Positions 46,860 to 55,005 of a stretch of 64,000 bases of DNA are shown in pieces. Where the stretch lies: assembly GCA_963793845.1 (NCBI GenBank), contig CAWCBG010000014.1, positions 930,001 through 994,000 on the forward strand, given 5' to 3'. A program made the position numbers and the translations under genes. Below the pieces are notes generated by a model, which was not told the origin of the DNA, made no database searches, and saw nothing but the letters and a program-made list of their open reading frames with translations. Position 1 is the first letter of the stretch. Every line of letters begins with the position of its first letter. The DNA comes from CAWCBG01 sp963793845. Its GTDB lineage: Bacteria > Acidobacteriota > Terriglobia > Terriglobales > Acidobacteriaceae.

Positions 46860-47432
46860 GTTAAGCTCCCAGAATTAAATTCCCGCCTGATAGATCATCC
46901 TCTCATGTTGGTTGTTCGGAGTGTGTCATGCTGCGCGGATTCCCGCCCTTTCCGCAGTAGACTATGGTTTCTAAACGTGGGTGCCCCATCCCCTCGGCTG
47001 CGCTCGGGGCAGGCTCTTCTCGCCTAATTTTGGCGAGAGGGTGGGCACGGAATGATAGATGCTGCTCAACTTCTCGAAATAGGAATCGAATGTTCGGGGC
47101 ACCCTGGACCAGTCGAGACTCGCGCTCCCACCCTGTCCGCAACAGCGGCGGACAAGGATGGGGCACCCACGGTGTAAGGTCGACTATAATTCCGTTTGGA
47201 AAGGGTGGCCTCACCCGCCGAACCTGGGGCACCACGCCAAAAAAACACCGATGTTCGCAAACCCGCATGTCCGGCCTCGGTCCAGTCCCGCCGTGCGGGA
47301 CGGCTCAGCTTAGCCCAGCGCTTCAGCGCTGGGTGGGCAGGAGTTAGAGAATTCATGGTCCCGGCCGGGACCGCACGGGCCGATGTGCCGCGCGTCACGG
47401 AAGAAAATCCCATCCTTCCTTACCTTCGTCTT
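46860..47432. other. Intergenic region upstream of the IS200-like transposase
   Basis: No gene recognised. It contains low-order palindromes and, at its right end, the inverted R1 REP (47285-47372). Confidence 0.5.
47285..47372 (-). repeat. REP family R1, copy 3 (left flank of tnpA)
   Basis: Inverse orientation: GTCCCGCCGTGCGGGAC, TAGCCCAGCGCTTCAGCGCTGGG, then GGTCCCGGCCGGGACC. Faces copy 4 across the transposase gene. Confidence 0.85.
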
Positions 47433-47870
47433 ATGTCCCATACCCACGCCTCGGTGCTTGTCCATTGCGTATTCAGCACCAAACAACGCGCCAATCTGAT
47501 TCATGATCCACAGGCGCTGTGGCGCTACCTCACGGTGGTTGCGCGGGAGCGGAAGCTCACTATGCTTGCCGCGGGAGGCACGGCGAATCACGTCCACCTG
47601 CTGATGGCGATCCCTCCGATTCTGCCGCTGGCCAAGGCTCTACAGGAATTGAAGGGCAATAGCTCGCATTGGCTGCGCGAGCACGGCCACCGGTTCGCAT
47701 GGCAGGAAGGTTATGGCGCATTCAGCGTTAGCCAGTCGCAAAAAGATGTCGTCGCCCATTACATCGATACGCAGGCGGAGCACCACAAGAAATGGAGTTT
47801 CGAGCAAGAGTTCATGACCCTGCTCCAGAAATCCGGGTTGGAGTACGATCCGAGATTTGTGTTTGGCTGA
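47433..47870 (+). CDS. IS200/REP-type HUH transposase (TnpA)
   Basis: 145 aa from ATG 47433, the size of IS200/IS605 TnpA. HUH motif H53-V-H55 in TANHVHLLMAI and catalytic tyrosine Y110 in VVAHYIDTQAEHHKK. Y1 transposases of this class cut and rejoin single-stranded DNA at short hairpins. The gene appears intact and is bracketed by two R1 REPs in inverse orientation, 60 bp before its ATG and 6 bp after its stop, the arrangement expected of a REP-mobilising transposase unit. No TnpB is present. Confidence 0.85.
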   Translation: MSHTHASVLVHCVFSTKQRANLIHDPQALWRYLTVVARERKLTMLAAGGTANHVHLLMAIPPILPLAKALQELKGNSSHWLREHGHRFAWQEGYGAFSVSQSQKDVVAHYIDTQAEHHKKWSFEQEFMTLLQKSGLEYDPRFVFG

Positions 47871-47875
47871 CCGTG

Positions 47876-47962
47876 CCGTCCCTGCCGGGACCGACTCCAA
47901 ATTTTGATTCCTCACCCAGCGCTGAAGCGCTGGGCTAAGCTGAACCGTCCCGCGGGCGGGAC
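47876..47962 (+). repeat. REP family R1, copy 4 (right flank of tnpA)
   Basis: CCGTCCCTGCCGGGAC, CCCAGCGCTGAAGCGCTGGG with CTAAG, GTCCCGCGGGCGGGAC. Begins 6 bp after the transposase stop. Confidence 0.85.
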
Positions 47963-48318
47963 TGGTGTTGCCGGCGGCACGGAGGACCATTCCAAACGCG
48001 GCTCGGTTGGTCGTGGCGGGCGTTCGGGTGAAGCCTGCGATCTTCCGCCAGCAAGCGCCGCGAGAATCCCAGCTTCAGAGCCTGAATAGCGGTAGCCAAG
48101 GGGCGCTGCTGGGGTTCGGTGACCAGAAGATGAACGTGCCCCGGCATGACAACGTATCCGATGACGACCAACTGATAGCGCCGGCGTACATTTTCCAGCA
48201 CGTTGAGGAACAGCTCGCGGTGAAGTAGGTTCGATAGCAGCGCCTGCCGGCGGTAGCAACTAAATGTGATGAAGTGGAGGTCGTGTCCACCTTGCCAGCG
48301 CTCTAAGCCTCGGGGCAT
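47935..48318 (-). pseudogene. Truncated REP-associated tyrosine transposase (RAYT)
   Basis: From ATG 48318: MPRGLERWQGGHDLHFITFS, CYRRQALLSN, HUH motif H61-V-H63 in GYVVMPGHVHLLVTEP, and IQALKLGFSRRLLA, all typical of RAYT N-terminal halves. The region that should carry the catalytic tyrosine is missing: after SRRLLA the frame runs into unrelated Arg/Pro-rich sequence and ends in the neighbouring REP. Probably a dead copy cut by insertion of the REP-tnpA unit. Its upstream leader is repeated at 50742-50870. Confidence 0.75.
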
Positions 48319-48428
48319 GATACGCGGGTAGTAACAGGAAAGGGGTCCATGCGGTGATGAAGAACACAGGGGATGGTTTATCGGGACGAAGTCCCCAGGT
48401 CTCGAACACCGGGAGACCCGGGGCACCC
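48303..48428 (-). repeat. RAYT-leader repeat R7, copy 1
   Basis: Includes the first codons of the RAYT and its upstream DNA: CTAAGCCTCGGGGCATG, GTAGTAACAGGAAAG, and the hairpin-forming CCCAGGTCTCGAACACCG then GGAGACCCGGGGCACC. Other copies: 49533-49618, 50742-50870, 54151-54195 (short). Confidence 0.75.
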
Positions 48429-48472
48429 GGCGTAACTTCAGTACTTGAATTGATAGTTTGGAGATTAAGGAC

Positions 48473-49333
48473 GTGACGAAGAAACCAGCTTTCTCTCATA
48501 GGGCGGAGATCCTGAGGTTTGTTCTAGATTGTATAAACTCAGGTCAGTACGAAACTCAGGGCGATTACATGATCTTCGGAACTAGCACGGATGAGATCCT
48601 TGAAGCTGCCTTCGAAGGCTACGAAGACTCCTCCGAGGCTGTCGCTATGCGTGAAGCGATCAGTGACCTCCGGACGTGGTCCGGTCGCGTCCGCGCGAAG
48701 AGCCGCACATCTCTTGCCGAATTGCCGAGCCTCAAACACCTCAGAGGAATTGACCGTCTCTCAAAAGAGACCGTGCAGATGTTGTCGGATGCCGTGGGTA
48801 AGATGCCTGTTTCTTCCGGTCCACCGTCCGAAGCGACATTGATTGATTCGCTTGATACCTACTATAGCCAGGAAGTACTTGGAAAGCTGGAAGGCATCGT
48901 GCGTAGAGCGTCCACACTTCAGAGGCTCAAACCTAAGGAGATTTCTAATCCGGACCTCCTGAATTACTTCGAAGAGGCTCACAGCTGTTTTCTCTACGGC
49001 TTCCGAATTGCAGGGGCCGTTCTGTGTCGGGCCATCTTGGAAACAGCACTGAAAGAGCTATTCGATCCGAACGGCACCGTCGAGCGCAAGATGAAGAAAC
49101 AAGGCGGTCGCGGAGATTCATATTTTGCTCAATTGGTCATCGCCGCTGGTTCGAGCTTAAAAGATGACCGGCCAAAGTGCGCTCTAAATGTTCGAGACGC
49201 TGGCGGGTACGCAATCCATGACCTTTCAAGGTTCAACATGCGCTATCCACCAGAAAAGGCTTCTCAGATTCTCGACGACACCCGGAAAGTGCTCCTGGAT
49301 CTTCTCGGCCAAGAGAAACTAGCTGAGGAATGA
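48473..49333 (+). CDS. Hypothetical protein with a DUF4145-like C-terminal region
   Basis: 286 aa from GTG 48473 (GGAG 9 nt upstream; TTG 48458 is an alternative). Largely helical. The last ~120 residues resemble DUF4145: AHSCFLYGFRIAGAVLCRAILETALKELF, later NVRDAGGYAIHDL, and ILDDTRKVLLDLL. DUF4145 often accompanies restriction-modification or other accessory genes and may sense or bind nucleic acid (knowledge of the family is thin). GC content is visibly lower than in flanking genes and it sits among transposase remnants, so it was probably acquired. Confidence 0.65.
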   Translation: MTKKPAFSHRAEILRFVLDCINSGQYETQGDYMIFGTSTDEILEAAFEGYEDSSEAVAMREAISDLRTWSGRVRAKSRTSLAELPSLKHLRGIDRLSKETVQMLSDAVGKMPVSSGPPSEATLIDSLDTYYSQEVLGKLEGIVRRASTLQRLKPKEISNPDLLNYFEEAHSCFLYGFRIAGAVLCRAILETALKELFDPNGTVERKMKKQGGRGDSYFAQLVIAAGSSLKDDRPKCALNVRDAGGYAIHDLSRFNMRYPPEKASQILDDTRKVLLDLLGQEKLAEE

Positions 49334-49922
49334 AAAGGATTCGTTACGAGTGGCGGGTGGCTGGCCAACAACTCTTGATCGGAGTTCTCTTCCAACATGG
49401 GGTGCCCTGTTCTAGCGCGCCTTTCGCCGGGGCCCGGGCTGCGTCTTTCGAGACCTGGGCGGTGATCCCTGTCGATCCGAGTCCTCCTTCGTTTAGACCC
49501 AAGGACACACCACTAGGGCAGAAACCGGAAATTGGTTCGTGCTGTGATGAAGAACACAGGACGATCGTTCATCGAGACAAAGTCCCCAGGTCTCGAACAC
49601 CGCGAGACCCGGGGCACTTGGCCGCCCAAAAACGTCTCGGACGGTTCCGCACAAAACGGTAGAGCCGCGCTTTAGCGCGGCGTCAACGCCGTCTTATCCA
49701 TCTACCAGAGCCGACTTCAGTCGGCGACACCGCACCGTGAGGGCGTGAGCCCGAGCGGCCCCGAGGATCGACAATGTCGGGAGTATGGACAGAATCGAGG
49801 CAGGCCCCGCCCTAGCCAACATCGGGCTAGAACAGGGCACCCATATATTGAAGTATGCTGACCGGTTCACCCGCCCACCCATGTTGAAGTATGTTTGGCG
49901 GGTTCCACCCGATAGCGTGAGC
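49334..49922. other. Repeat-rich intergenic region
   Basis: Contains R7 copy 2 (49533-49618) and a segment GGCCAACAACTCTTGATCGG..GTGCCCTGTTCTAGC at 49361-49415 that recurs at 51790-51842, plus a related CTAG-hairpin at 49795-49842. No gene recognised. Confidence 0.55.
49533..49618 (-). repeat. RAYT-leader repeat R7, copy 2
   Basis: TTCGTGCTGTGATGAAGAAC ... AAGTCCCCAGGTCTCGAAC ... GCGAGACCCGGGGCAC, without the RAYT codons. Confidence 0.7.
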
Positions 49923-50516
49923 CTAGGCCGCGAAACGGCGGCGCAGAGCACCCGCCGCAACCAGAACACCCGATCCGAGCATAACCAGCGTGCCCGGCTC
50001 AGGCGTGGTGGTGCTGCCGTTGTAGGTGATGTTGTTGATATGCATCGCCAGGTCGGTAGAGGAAGCGGTGATCAACACCGTGCTGAACGGAGTGCTGGCG
50101 ACCGAGAAGAAGTCCGGCGTGTTGTAGCCTGAGCCGGTACCGGCCTGGGTAAAGCTATCGCCGTTGCCCAGCAGGAAAGTCACAGAGGCTGGGAAGTAGG
50201 TCCCGAAATTCACGGAGAAGAACGTGGTTGCGTTCGGGAGCGTGATCAGAATGTTGTCTGCGCCCACGTTGGCCGTCTGCGACGACAGGACGGCAGGTAG
50301 CCCACTGAACAGCGGGCCTACGTTGAACAGGCTGGCGTTGCCCAGAGCTGCCTGCTGCACGAACAGCACGTTGTCATAGGTGACGGACGCGTCACCAGTT
50401 CCGTAATAGATGAACGGGTTTGGACTAGGGTCCGGGATGACAACGGTAGTGGCACGGGCCGAGACAGCGCCCAGAACCAGGACGAGAGCCAGAAGGGCTC
50501 CAAAGAGTTTGCGCAT
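49923..50516 (-). CDS. PEP-CTERM sorting domain protein 2
   Basis: 197 aa. Signal peptide (LFGALLALVLVLGAVSARA), beta-rich central domain (residues ~25-165), and the exosortase tag TTPEPGT + hydrophobic helix (LVMLGSGVLVAAGAL) + RRRFAA. Start ATG 50516 has AGGAG about 6-8 nt upstream. The second PEP-CTERM protein of the window; the two share only the tag and general composition. No exosortase gene is present here. Confidence 0.88.
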   Translation of the reverse strand: MRKLFGALLALVLVLGAVSARATTVVIPDPSPNPFIYYGTGDASVTYDNVLFVQQAALGNASLFNVGPLFSGLPAVLSSQTANVGADNILITLPNATTFFSVNFGTYFPASVTFLLGNGDSFTQAGTGSGYNTPDFFSVASTPFSTVLITASSTDLAMHINNITYNGSTTTPEPGTLVMLGSGVLVAAGALRRRFAA

Positions 50517-50741
50517 TTCTCCTCCGATTGGAATTTGCAGCGGTCTCCGGCCAAGTGATCAAGCGCGCAGACACCTGTTTATCATAAACCTGCACGTTTC
50601 TTGCCATGAATACAACTAATAGAATCAATTAGTTGCATCGAAGTCATAGAAGCCAATGCGCAAGTTTTTGCAATAATTAGCCAAGGGACGTTGCAGGTAA
50701 CTGCGGCTAAGGTGAGGGACGGAGGCGGACGGTCTACCCGG

Positions 50742-50870
50742 TCTAAGCCTCGGGGCATGCCGCGAGGGGTAGTAACAGGAAAGCAGTTCGTGCTGTGATG
50801 AAGAACACCGGACGATGGTTTATCGGGACAAAGGCCCCAGGTCTCGAACACCGCGAGACCCGGGGCACCC
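50742..50870 (-). repeat. RAYT-leader repeat R7, copy 3, with first RAYT codons
   Basis: On the minus strand this copy ends with codons for MPRGLDR, matching the start of the RAYT at 48318, and then diverges. A remnant of a second RAYT copy. Confidence 0.7.
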
Positions 50871-50899
50871 AGCCTTACGAATCTGTGTGAGAACCATGG

Positions 50900-50992
50900 C
50901 GTCCCTTACGGGACTCGATCTCATTTACGACTTTACCCAGCATTCCGCCTTCGGCTGCATGTTGGGCTAGACTATTCCGCTCCTACGGAGCT
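50900..50992 (+). repeat. REP family R1, copy 5 (degenerate)
   Basis: GTCCCTTACGGGAC, then CCCAGCATTCCGCCTTCGGC..ATGTTGGGCTAG in place of the usual middle stem, then GCTCCTACGGAGC. Confidence 0.6.
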
Positions 50993-51266
50993 GATCGTCT
51001 GCCGCCGGGGCACCCAGCAACAAAAGGTCCACTACAAAGGATTGACTAAAAGAAAAAGGATCAACATCTCAGAGACGATCTTGACATCAATCATCCCCGG
51101 TGAAAAGGGATTTGCAGACTAAAGCCGAAAGGCCGGGCCAGCCGCCGACAACCATAGTCCAGCGCGTGAGCGCTTGTCTAATCAGGCTCCATAATTTGCT
51201 TGACAGTCCCTGACCGCAGGCGCGATCTTTACTACTCTTCGTCTACAACTCTACACAGGAGCGACT

Positions 51267-51755
51267 ATGAACCTCTCTAAATTAGTTGGAGTTGCGTTAG
51301 TGTGTGCGCTACAGTTTGTCGCGACAATCTCTCTACAGGCAGCTTGTCCGATCAATGTCAACATCGCAAATACCGGCACCGCCGGGGCCGATATCGCCTT
51401 CAATGTCGATTGGAGCAAGTCCCAGGAACAAGGAGCTGGCTCGAAGCATTGGCTGTGCGAGGGCGACGGCCGGAGAAAGTGCCCGACCACGAGCAGCACG
51501 GTTGAACTACCTCCTGCGACAGGGTCGTCGGTGTCAGAGACCTTCAAGGCTGATACCGGGGGCTGTGACATTAACCGAACGATCTATCTTTACCTGGATG
51601 CGACAATCAACGGCCAAACCCAGTCAAACACGATGAGTTGTGCGCTTGCAAAAACCAAGCAAAGCGACCAGACCCTCAGTGTGACGATGCTCTGGAAAGC
51701 CAGCGGACAAATTGGTCCTCCGAACAATCCAAATTGCAAGATCGAGAACCAGTAG
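51267..51755 (+). CDS. Hypothetical exported protein (162 aa)
   Basis: ATG 51267 after CAGGAGCGACT. Signal peptide (LVGVALVCALQFVATISLQA), then a beta-rich domain with six Cys, including C27 right after the likely cleavage site (CPINVNIANTG), suggesting disulfides. No family recognised. Lower GC than the chromosome average and located in the repeat-rich zone. Confidence 0.65.
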   Translation: MNLSKLVGVALVCALQFVATISLQAACPINVNIANTGTAGADIAFNVDWSKSQEQGAGSKHWLCEGDGRRKCPTTSSTVELPPATGSSVSETFKADTGGCDINRTIYLYLDATINGQTQSNTMSCALAKTKQSDQTLSVTMLWKASGQIGPPNNPNCKIENQ

Positions 51756-52011
51756 CGAGCTGATCCCGCGCAAGCGCAGCTCGGTTGGCCCGGCCAACAA
51801 CTTTTGATTGGAGTTCTCTTCCCACAAGGGTGCCCGTTCTAGCCAACATCGTGCTAGAACGAGGCACCCATTTGGCTGGATTTCCGCTTCCCACCCTTTC
51901 GCAAAGGCAGCGAAAGGATGGGGCGCCCAGATCCAAAACGGGTGTATTGTGGAAGCGTTCGCGCCGTTCCACAACCCCGTATTCACCCATCAGAGCTCTT
52001 GGAGGTGCGTG

Positions 52012-52359
52012 ATGCAGAGGCTCTGGCTGAACCATGTGCTGATTCTTTTCCTGGTGATATCGGCTGTACCGATGAGGCTTGCCGCCCAGAGTCGACTGCC
52101 CATCCCGCCGGGCGTTCGCGCTGCCGATCACGCGCAGGATCAGGCCGACCAAAATGTCGACGCTCCGCTGGGGCCGGTTCCGCAGAAGATCACGGCCAGC
52201 CAGGTGCTGCAACAATCCGACGAGTTGCTCTCGCTCGCCCAACAGGTGCACGCCGATACCCGGCAGGTGGCCCAGGGGCTGCTGCCCAAGGACCTGAAGG
52301 ACAAGCTGAAGCAGATGGAGAAGCTGTCCAAGCGCCTGCGGGAAGAGCTGACGCCGTAG
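52012..52359 (+). CDS. Hypothetical exported helical protein (115 aa)
   Basis: ATG 52012 with GGAGGTGCGTG upstream. Signal peptide (HVLILFLVISAVPMRLAAQ), Pro-rich linker, and a long C-terminal helix (SQVLQQSDELLSLAQQVHADTRQVAQGL ... LKQMEKLSKRLREEL) that could form a coiled coil. Not recognised; similar small periplasmic helical proteins are common in acidobacteria. Confidence 0.65.
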   Translation: MQRLWLNHVLILFLVISAVPMRLAAQSRLPIPPGVRAADHAQDQADQNVDAPLGPVPQKITASQVLQQSDELLSLAQQVHADTRQVAQGLLPKDLKDKLKQMEKLSKRLREELTP

Positions 52360-52395
52360 GACGGTTCGTCAGTCAAGCTGCGTGCTGCCCTTCCC

Positions 52396-52503
52396 GAGTC
52401 GCCGCTACGCGGCTCGGTACGTTTTTCTTGCGCTCACCCCGGGCTCACGCCCGGGGCTCAAACCATTCCGCCACTGCGCGGCTGGATTGGCCGTATTGTG
52501 GAA
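52396..52503 (+). repeat. Repeat family R4, copy 2
   Basis: GAGTCGCCGCTACGCGGCTC, spacer, CCCCGGGCTCACGCCCGGGG, CTCAAACCATTCCGCCACTG. Confidence 0.8.
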
Positions 52504-52588
52504 GAGCTGACGCCCAGAACCCCTTCAAAAGATCGGGGAAGGAAGACGTGAAGTGGGTCACGCCTTCGGTCCCCAATGATCGCCTGTC

Positions 52589-53395
52589 TTAAGCCGCAGT
52601 TGCGGACTTCTGCTGCTCCTCCGGAGCGTGGTCTTGCCGGTGGAGTTCAGGGTGCATAGTCAAGGCAGCTTGACTGCGCTCGCGATAGTGCCTAGGTGTC
52701 ACGCCAACTAACCGGCGAAATACGCTGGTGAAATGGCTCTGGGTCTCGAAACCTACCGTGGCGCCCACATCAGCCAGCGCCATCCGGGTTTCGCGCAGGA
52801 GTTCCTGAGCGCGCTCGACCCGGCGGCGCATGACATATTGGTGGGGCGTGCTGCCGGTGCTCATCTTGAACAACTTCGAGAAGTAGTACTGGCTCATACC
52901 CACGACCTGAGCCAGTTCCGCGACGCTGAGCGTTTGCGAGAGATTCTCGTTTATGTGGGAGAGTACTCGCTGCAAGCGACGCGGCAGTAAGCCAGCCACG
53001 ACCTCTACCGAAGCCAGAGGCACGCTCAAGTACGCGTCGATAATCTCCGGGGTATGCTCGTCTTGCAGCAAGTGCAATGGCAAGACAAGGACGTTCATGC
53101 CTTCTTGCTCGGCAGCCAAACGAGCCGAAGATGCGTCGGCGCAAAGAGCAGCGCGGATTCCGGGAAAACGGTTGGCAGCCAGCGAAGCGCCGATCGGACG
53201 CTCACTGATGATCATGCCGCGTTCCACCCCCTGCTGGCACACGGCCAGCGCCACCTGCTCCACATAGTCCGGACAAGCGCAGCCCGGTAACGGACTTGCC
53301 TGCTCGATCAACTGGTAGCCTTCCGCGATGAGTTTCGCGGCAAGCCGAGCTCTTTGTTCCTGTCCTGCTTCATCCGACATGATTGCGAGTCGCAT
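52589..53395 (-). CDS. AraC-family regulator fused to a degenerate RpiB-like sugar-phosphate isomerase domain
   Basis: 268 aa. The C-terminal half is an AraC-type double helix-turn-helix (~140-245; LSVAELAQVVGMSQYYFSKLFK, FETQSHFTSVFRRLVGVTPRHYR). The N-terminal half lines up with RpiB/LacA isomerases: S7-D8-E9-A10-G11 for SDHAG, PDYVEQVALAV, and GASLAANRFPGIRAALC then NVLVLPLHLL, EIIDAYL. The catalytic CGTG is S64-ERP and the active-site His is E9, so it should bind but not isomerise a sugar phosphate. A ligand-sensing role is inference. No target operon is obvious; the flanking gene at 53565 is unrelated. Confidence 0.85.
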   Translation of the reverse strand: MRLAIMSDEAGQEQRARLAAKLIAEGYQLIEQASPLPGCACPDYVEQVALAVCQQGVERGMIISERPIGASLAANRFPGIRAALCADASSARLAAEQEGMNVLVLPLHLLQDEHTPEIIDAYLSVPLASVEVVAGLLPRRLQRVLSHINENLSQTLSVAELAQVVGMSQYYFSKLFKMSTGSTPHQYVMRRRVERAQELLRETRMALADVGATVGFETQSHFTSVFRRLVGVTPRHYRERSQAALTMHPELHRQDHAPEEQQKSATAA

Positions 53396-53564
53396 TTTTC
53401 TGTCCTCCCAGGACTGAGTTCAGCACTGAGTTGAGGGCTGAACCTCCGAATGACACACGTTAAGCGGAGGAGACGACAACGGCTGTCCCGTTAACCACCA
53501 GAATTCGGCCCGAATTAGAGTCGACAGCCGATCCGATGAGGAAACTCCGCTGAGGCTGGGACGG

Positions 53565-53912
53565 CTAGAGGGAGGAGGAGATGGGCGGGGGTCGGAAAAA
53601 TCGTCTTTGGTACAGCAGGGTTACATCATGCGCCACCAGCGAACGAAACACTCTGGCCGCCACGAGTTCGCCGCGAAACAGGAGAACATAGGTAAGAGCC
53701 GCCGCAAACCAGATCGCGACTGTCAGCGGGGGCAAGACCCTTGATTCGGCCGCATCAACGTATAGCCTGCTGGAGCTGCAAGGATGAACCTGGTTGTTGA
53801 AGCCCTGGCCGTAAAGTTCAAGCCTGACCCGCATCGCGAAGACGAGAATCAGAAAACAGACAGAGGCCACGAAGAACAGCCGAGACTTGCCGCGATTGGC
53901 TGACCACTTCAT
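53565..53912 (-). CDS. Hypothetical two-helix membrane protein (115 aa)
   Basis: From ATG 53912 (MKWSANRGKSRLFFVASVCF): two hydrophobic segments (LFFVASVCFLILVFAMRV and LPPLTVAIWFAAALTYVLLF) with a Cys-containing loop between, and a basic C-terminus. The frame upstream to 54239 is low-complexity intergenic sequence. Not recognised. Coding status moderately likely from the clean double-helix pattern. Confidence 0.45.
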   Translation of the reverse strand: MKWSANRGKSRLFFVASVCFLILVFAMRVRLELYGQGFNNQVHPCSSSRLYVDAAESRVLPPLTVAIWFAAALTYVLLFRGELVAARVFRSLVAHDVTLLYQRRFFRPPPISSSL

Positions 53913-54228
53913 GCCGGGGTTGAGGGGTTCGGAATTCACCGCAGGCTTCTTATCAGATATATAACACAATAGCCGACCGGAATTCGACAATTTTGTCGTT
54001 TCATGTCTTGAGAGCGCTCCCTTCAGCCGGCCCGCTACCAAACCTGACACCCGGTTTCTCAGTTGCAATAAGTGTGAAACGCAAGAGCCGGCACAGTGCA
54101 GTGATCCCAGGTTAGCCCAACAGAAGGGCGAACCTGGAGCACGAAGCACCGAGGCTTCGCCCAGGTCTCGAAAGGCGCGAGCCCCGGGGCACCCGTGGTC
54201 AGCCGTTAGCGCGGTTGTCGTACACTGA
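53913..54228. other. Intergenic region between divergent genes
   Basis: Contains a short R7-type hairpin (54151-54195). A TACACT box at 54222-54227, immediately before the rlmB ATG, could be its -10. Otherwise nothing. Confidence 0.45.
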
Positions 54229-55005
54229 ATGAACCCCATGGTCGTTATCTACGGCATTCATTCGGTGATCGAGGCGCTGAAGTCCGGCGCCCGCAGCTTC
54301 GAGTATGTAGGCGTGGCGCGCGAGCGTCATGACCAGCGCATGCTCCGCCTGATCGAAGACTGCAAGGCCAGCGGCGTCGAAGTTCGCTTCCTGCCGCGTG
54401 AGCAGCTGGACCGCACCGCCAACACCAACACCCATCAGGGCGTCATCGCCGTCACCACCGGCAAGCAATACGCCGACGTGGACACCCTGCTGGAGCAGCG
54501 ACACGCCGAGCATAGCTTTCTGGTGGTGCTCGACGGCGTCGAGGATCCGCATAACCTGGGCGCGTTGATCCGCTCTGCCGACGGAGCCGGCGCCGACGGC
54601 ATCATCATTCCCGACCGCCGCGCTGCCGGACTGACCGGAACTGCCGTCAAGGCGTCTGCCGGCGCCTCGGAGCATCTGCCGATCGCGCGCGTCACCAACA
54701 TCTCGCGCACTCTCGACGAGCTGAAAGAGCGCAACGTCTGGACGGTCGGCCTCGACGAGCGTGGTACCCAGAGCTACGACACCATCGACTACAAGATGCA
54801 TTGCGCCATCGTGCTGGGAGCTGAAGGCAAGGGGCTGCACGACCTCGTGCGCCGGCGTTGCGATTTTCTGGTCTCGATTCCGATGATGGGCGAGGTGGCG
54901 TCGCTGAACGTCTCCGTGGCGGGTGGAATCGTGATGTACGAAGTGGCCCGGCAGCGTCGCGCCACCGCTGCCAAGCCCGCAGGGAAAGCCAAACCGTCGA
55001 AATGA
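54229..55005 (+). CDS. rlmB: 23S rRNA (guanosine-2251-2'-O)-methyltransferase RlmB (SpoU family)
   Basis: 258 aa. N-terminal RNA-binding substrate domain (VVIYGIHSVIEALKSGARSFEYV) and C-terminal SPOUT domain with the knot motifs LDGVEDPHNLGALIRSADGAGADGIIIPDRRA, IVLGAEGKGLHDLVRRRCDFLVSIPMMGEVASLNVSVAGGI-type. Methylates 23S rRNA in the P-loop of the ribosome. Start ATG 54229 or 54238. Stop overlaps the next gene's ATG (ATGA). Confidence 0.92.
   Translation: MNPMVVIYGIHSVIEALKSGARSFEYVGVARERHDQRMLRLIEDCKASGVEVRFLPREQLDRTANTNTHQGVIAVTTGKQYADVDTLLEQRHAEHSFLVVLDGVEDPHNLGALIRSADGAGADGIIIPDRRAAGLTGTAVKASAGASEHLPIARVTNISRTLDELKERNVWTVGLDERGTQSYDTIDYKMHCAIVLGAEGKGLHDLVRRRCDFLVSIPMMGEVASLNVSVAGGIVMYEVARQRRATAAKPAGKAKPSK

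Larger units (their letters stand above)
50517..51266. other. Repeat-rich intergenic region
   Basis: Holds R7 copy 3 (50742-50870) and a degenerate R1 (50900-50992). The remainder up to the next start codon shows no gene. Confidence 0.55.

Noticed and set aside
46860..51266. CRISPR array or defence island
   Set aside because: Repeats are palindromic, variably spaced and few; no cas genes, no regular spacers, and only one candidate accessory gene.
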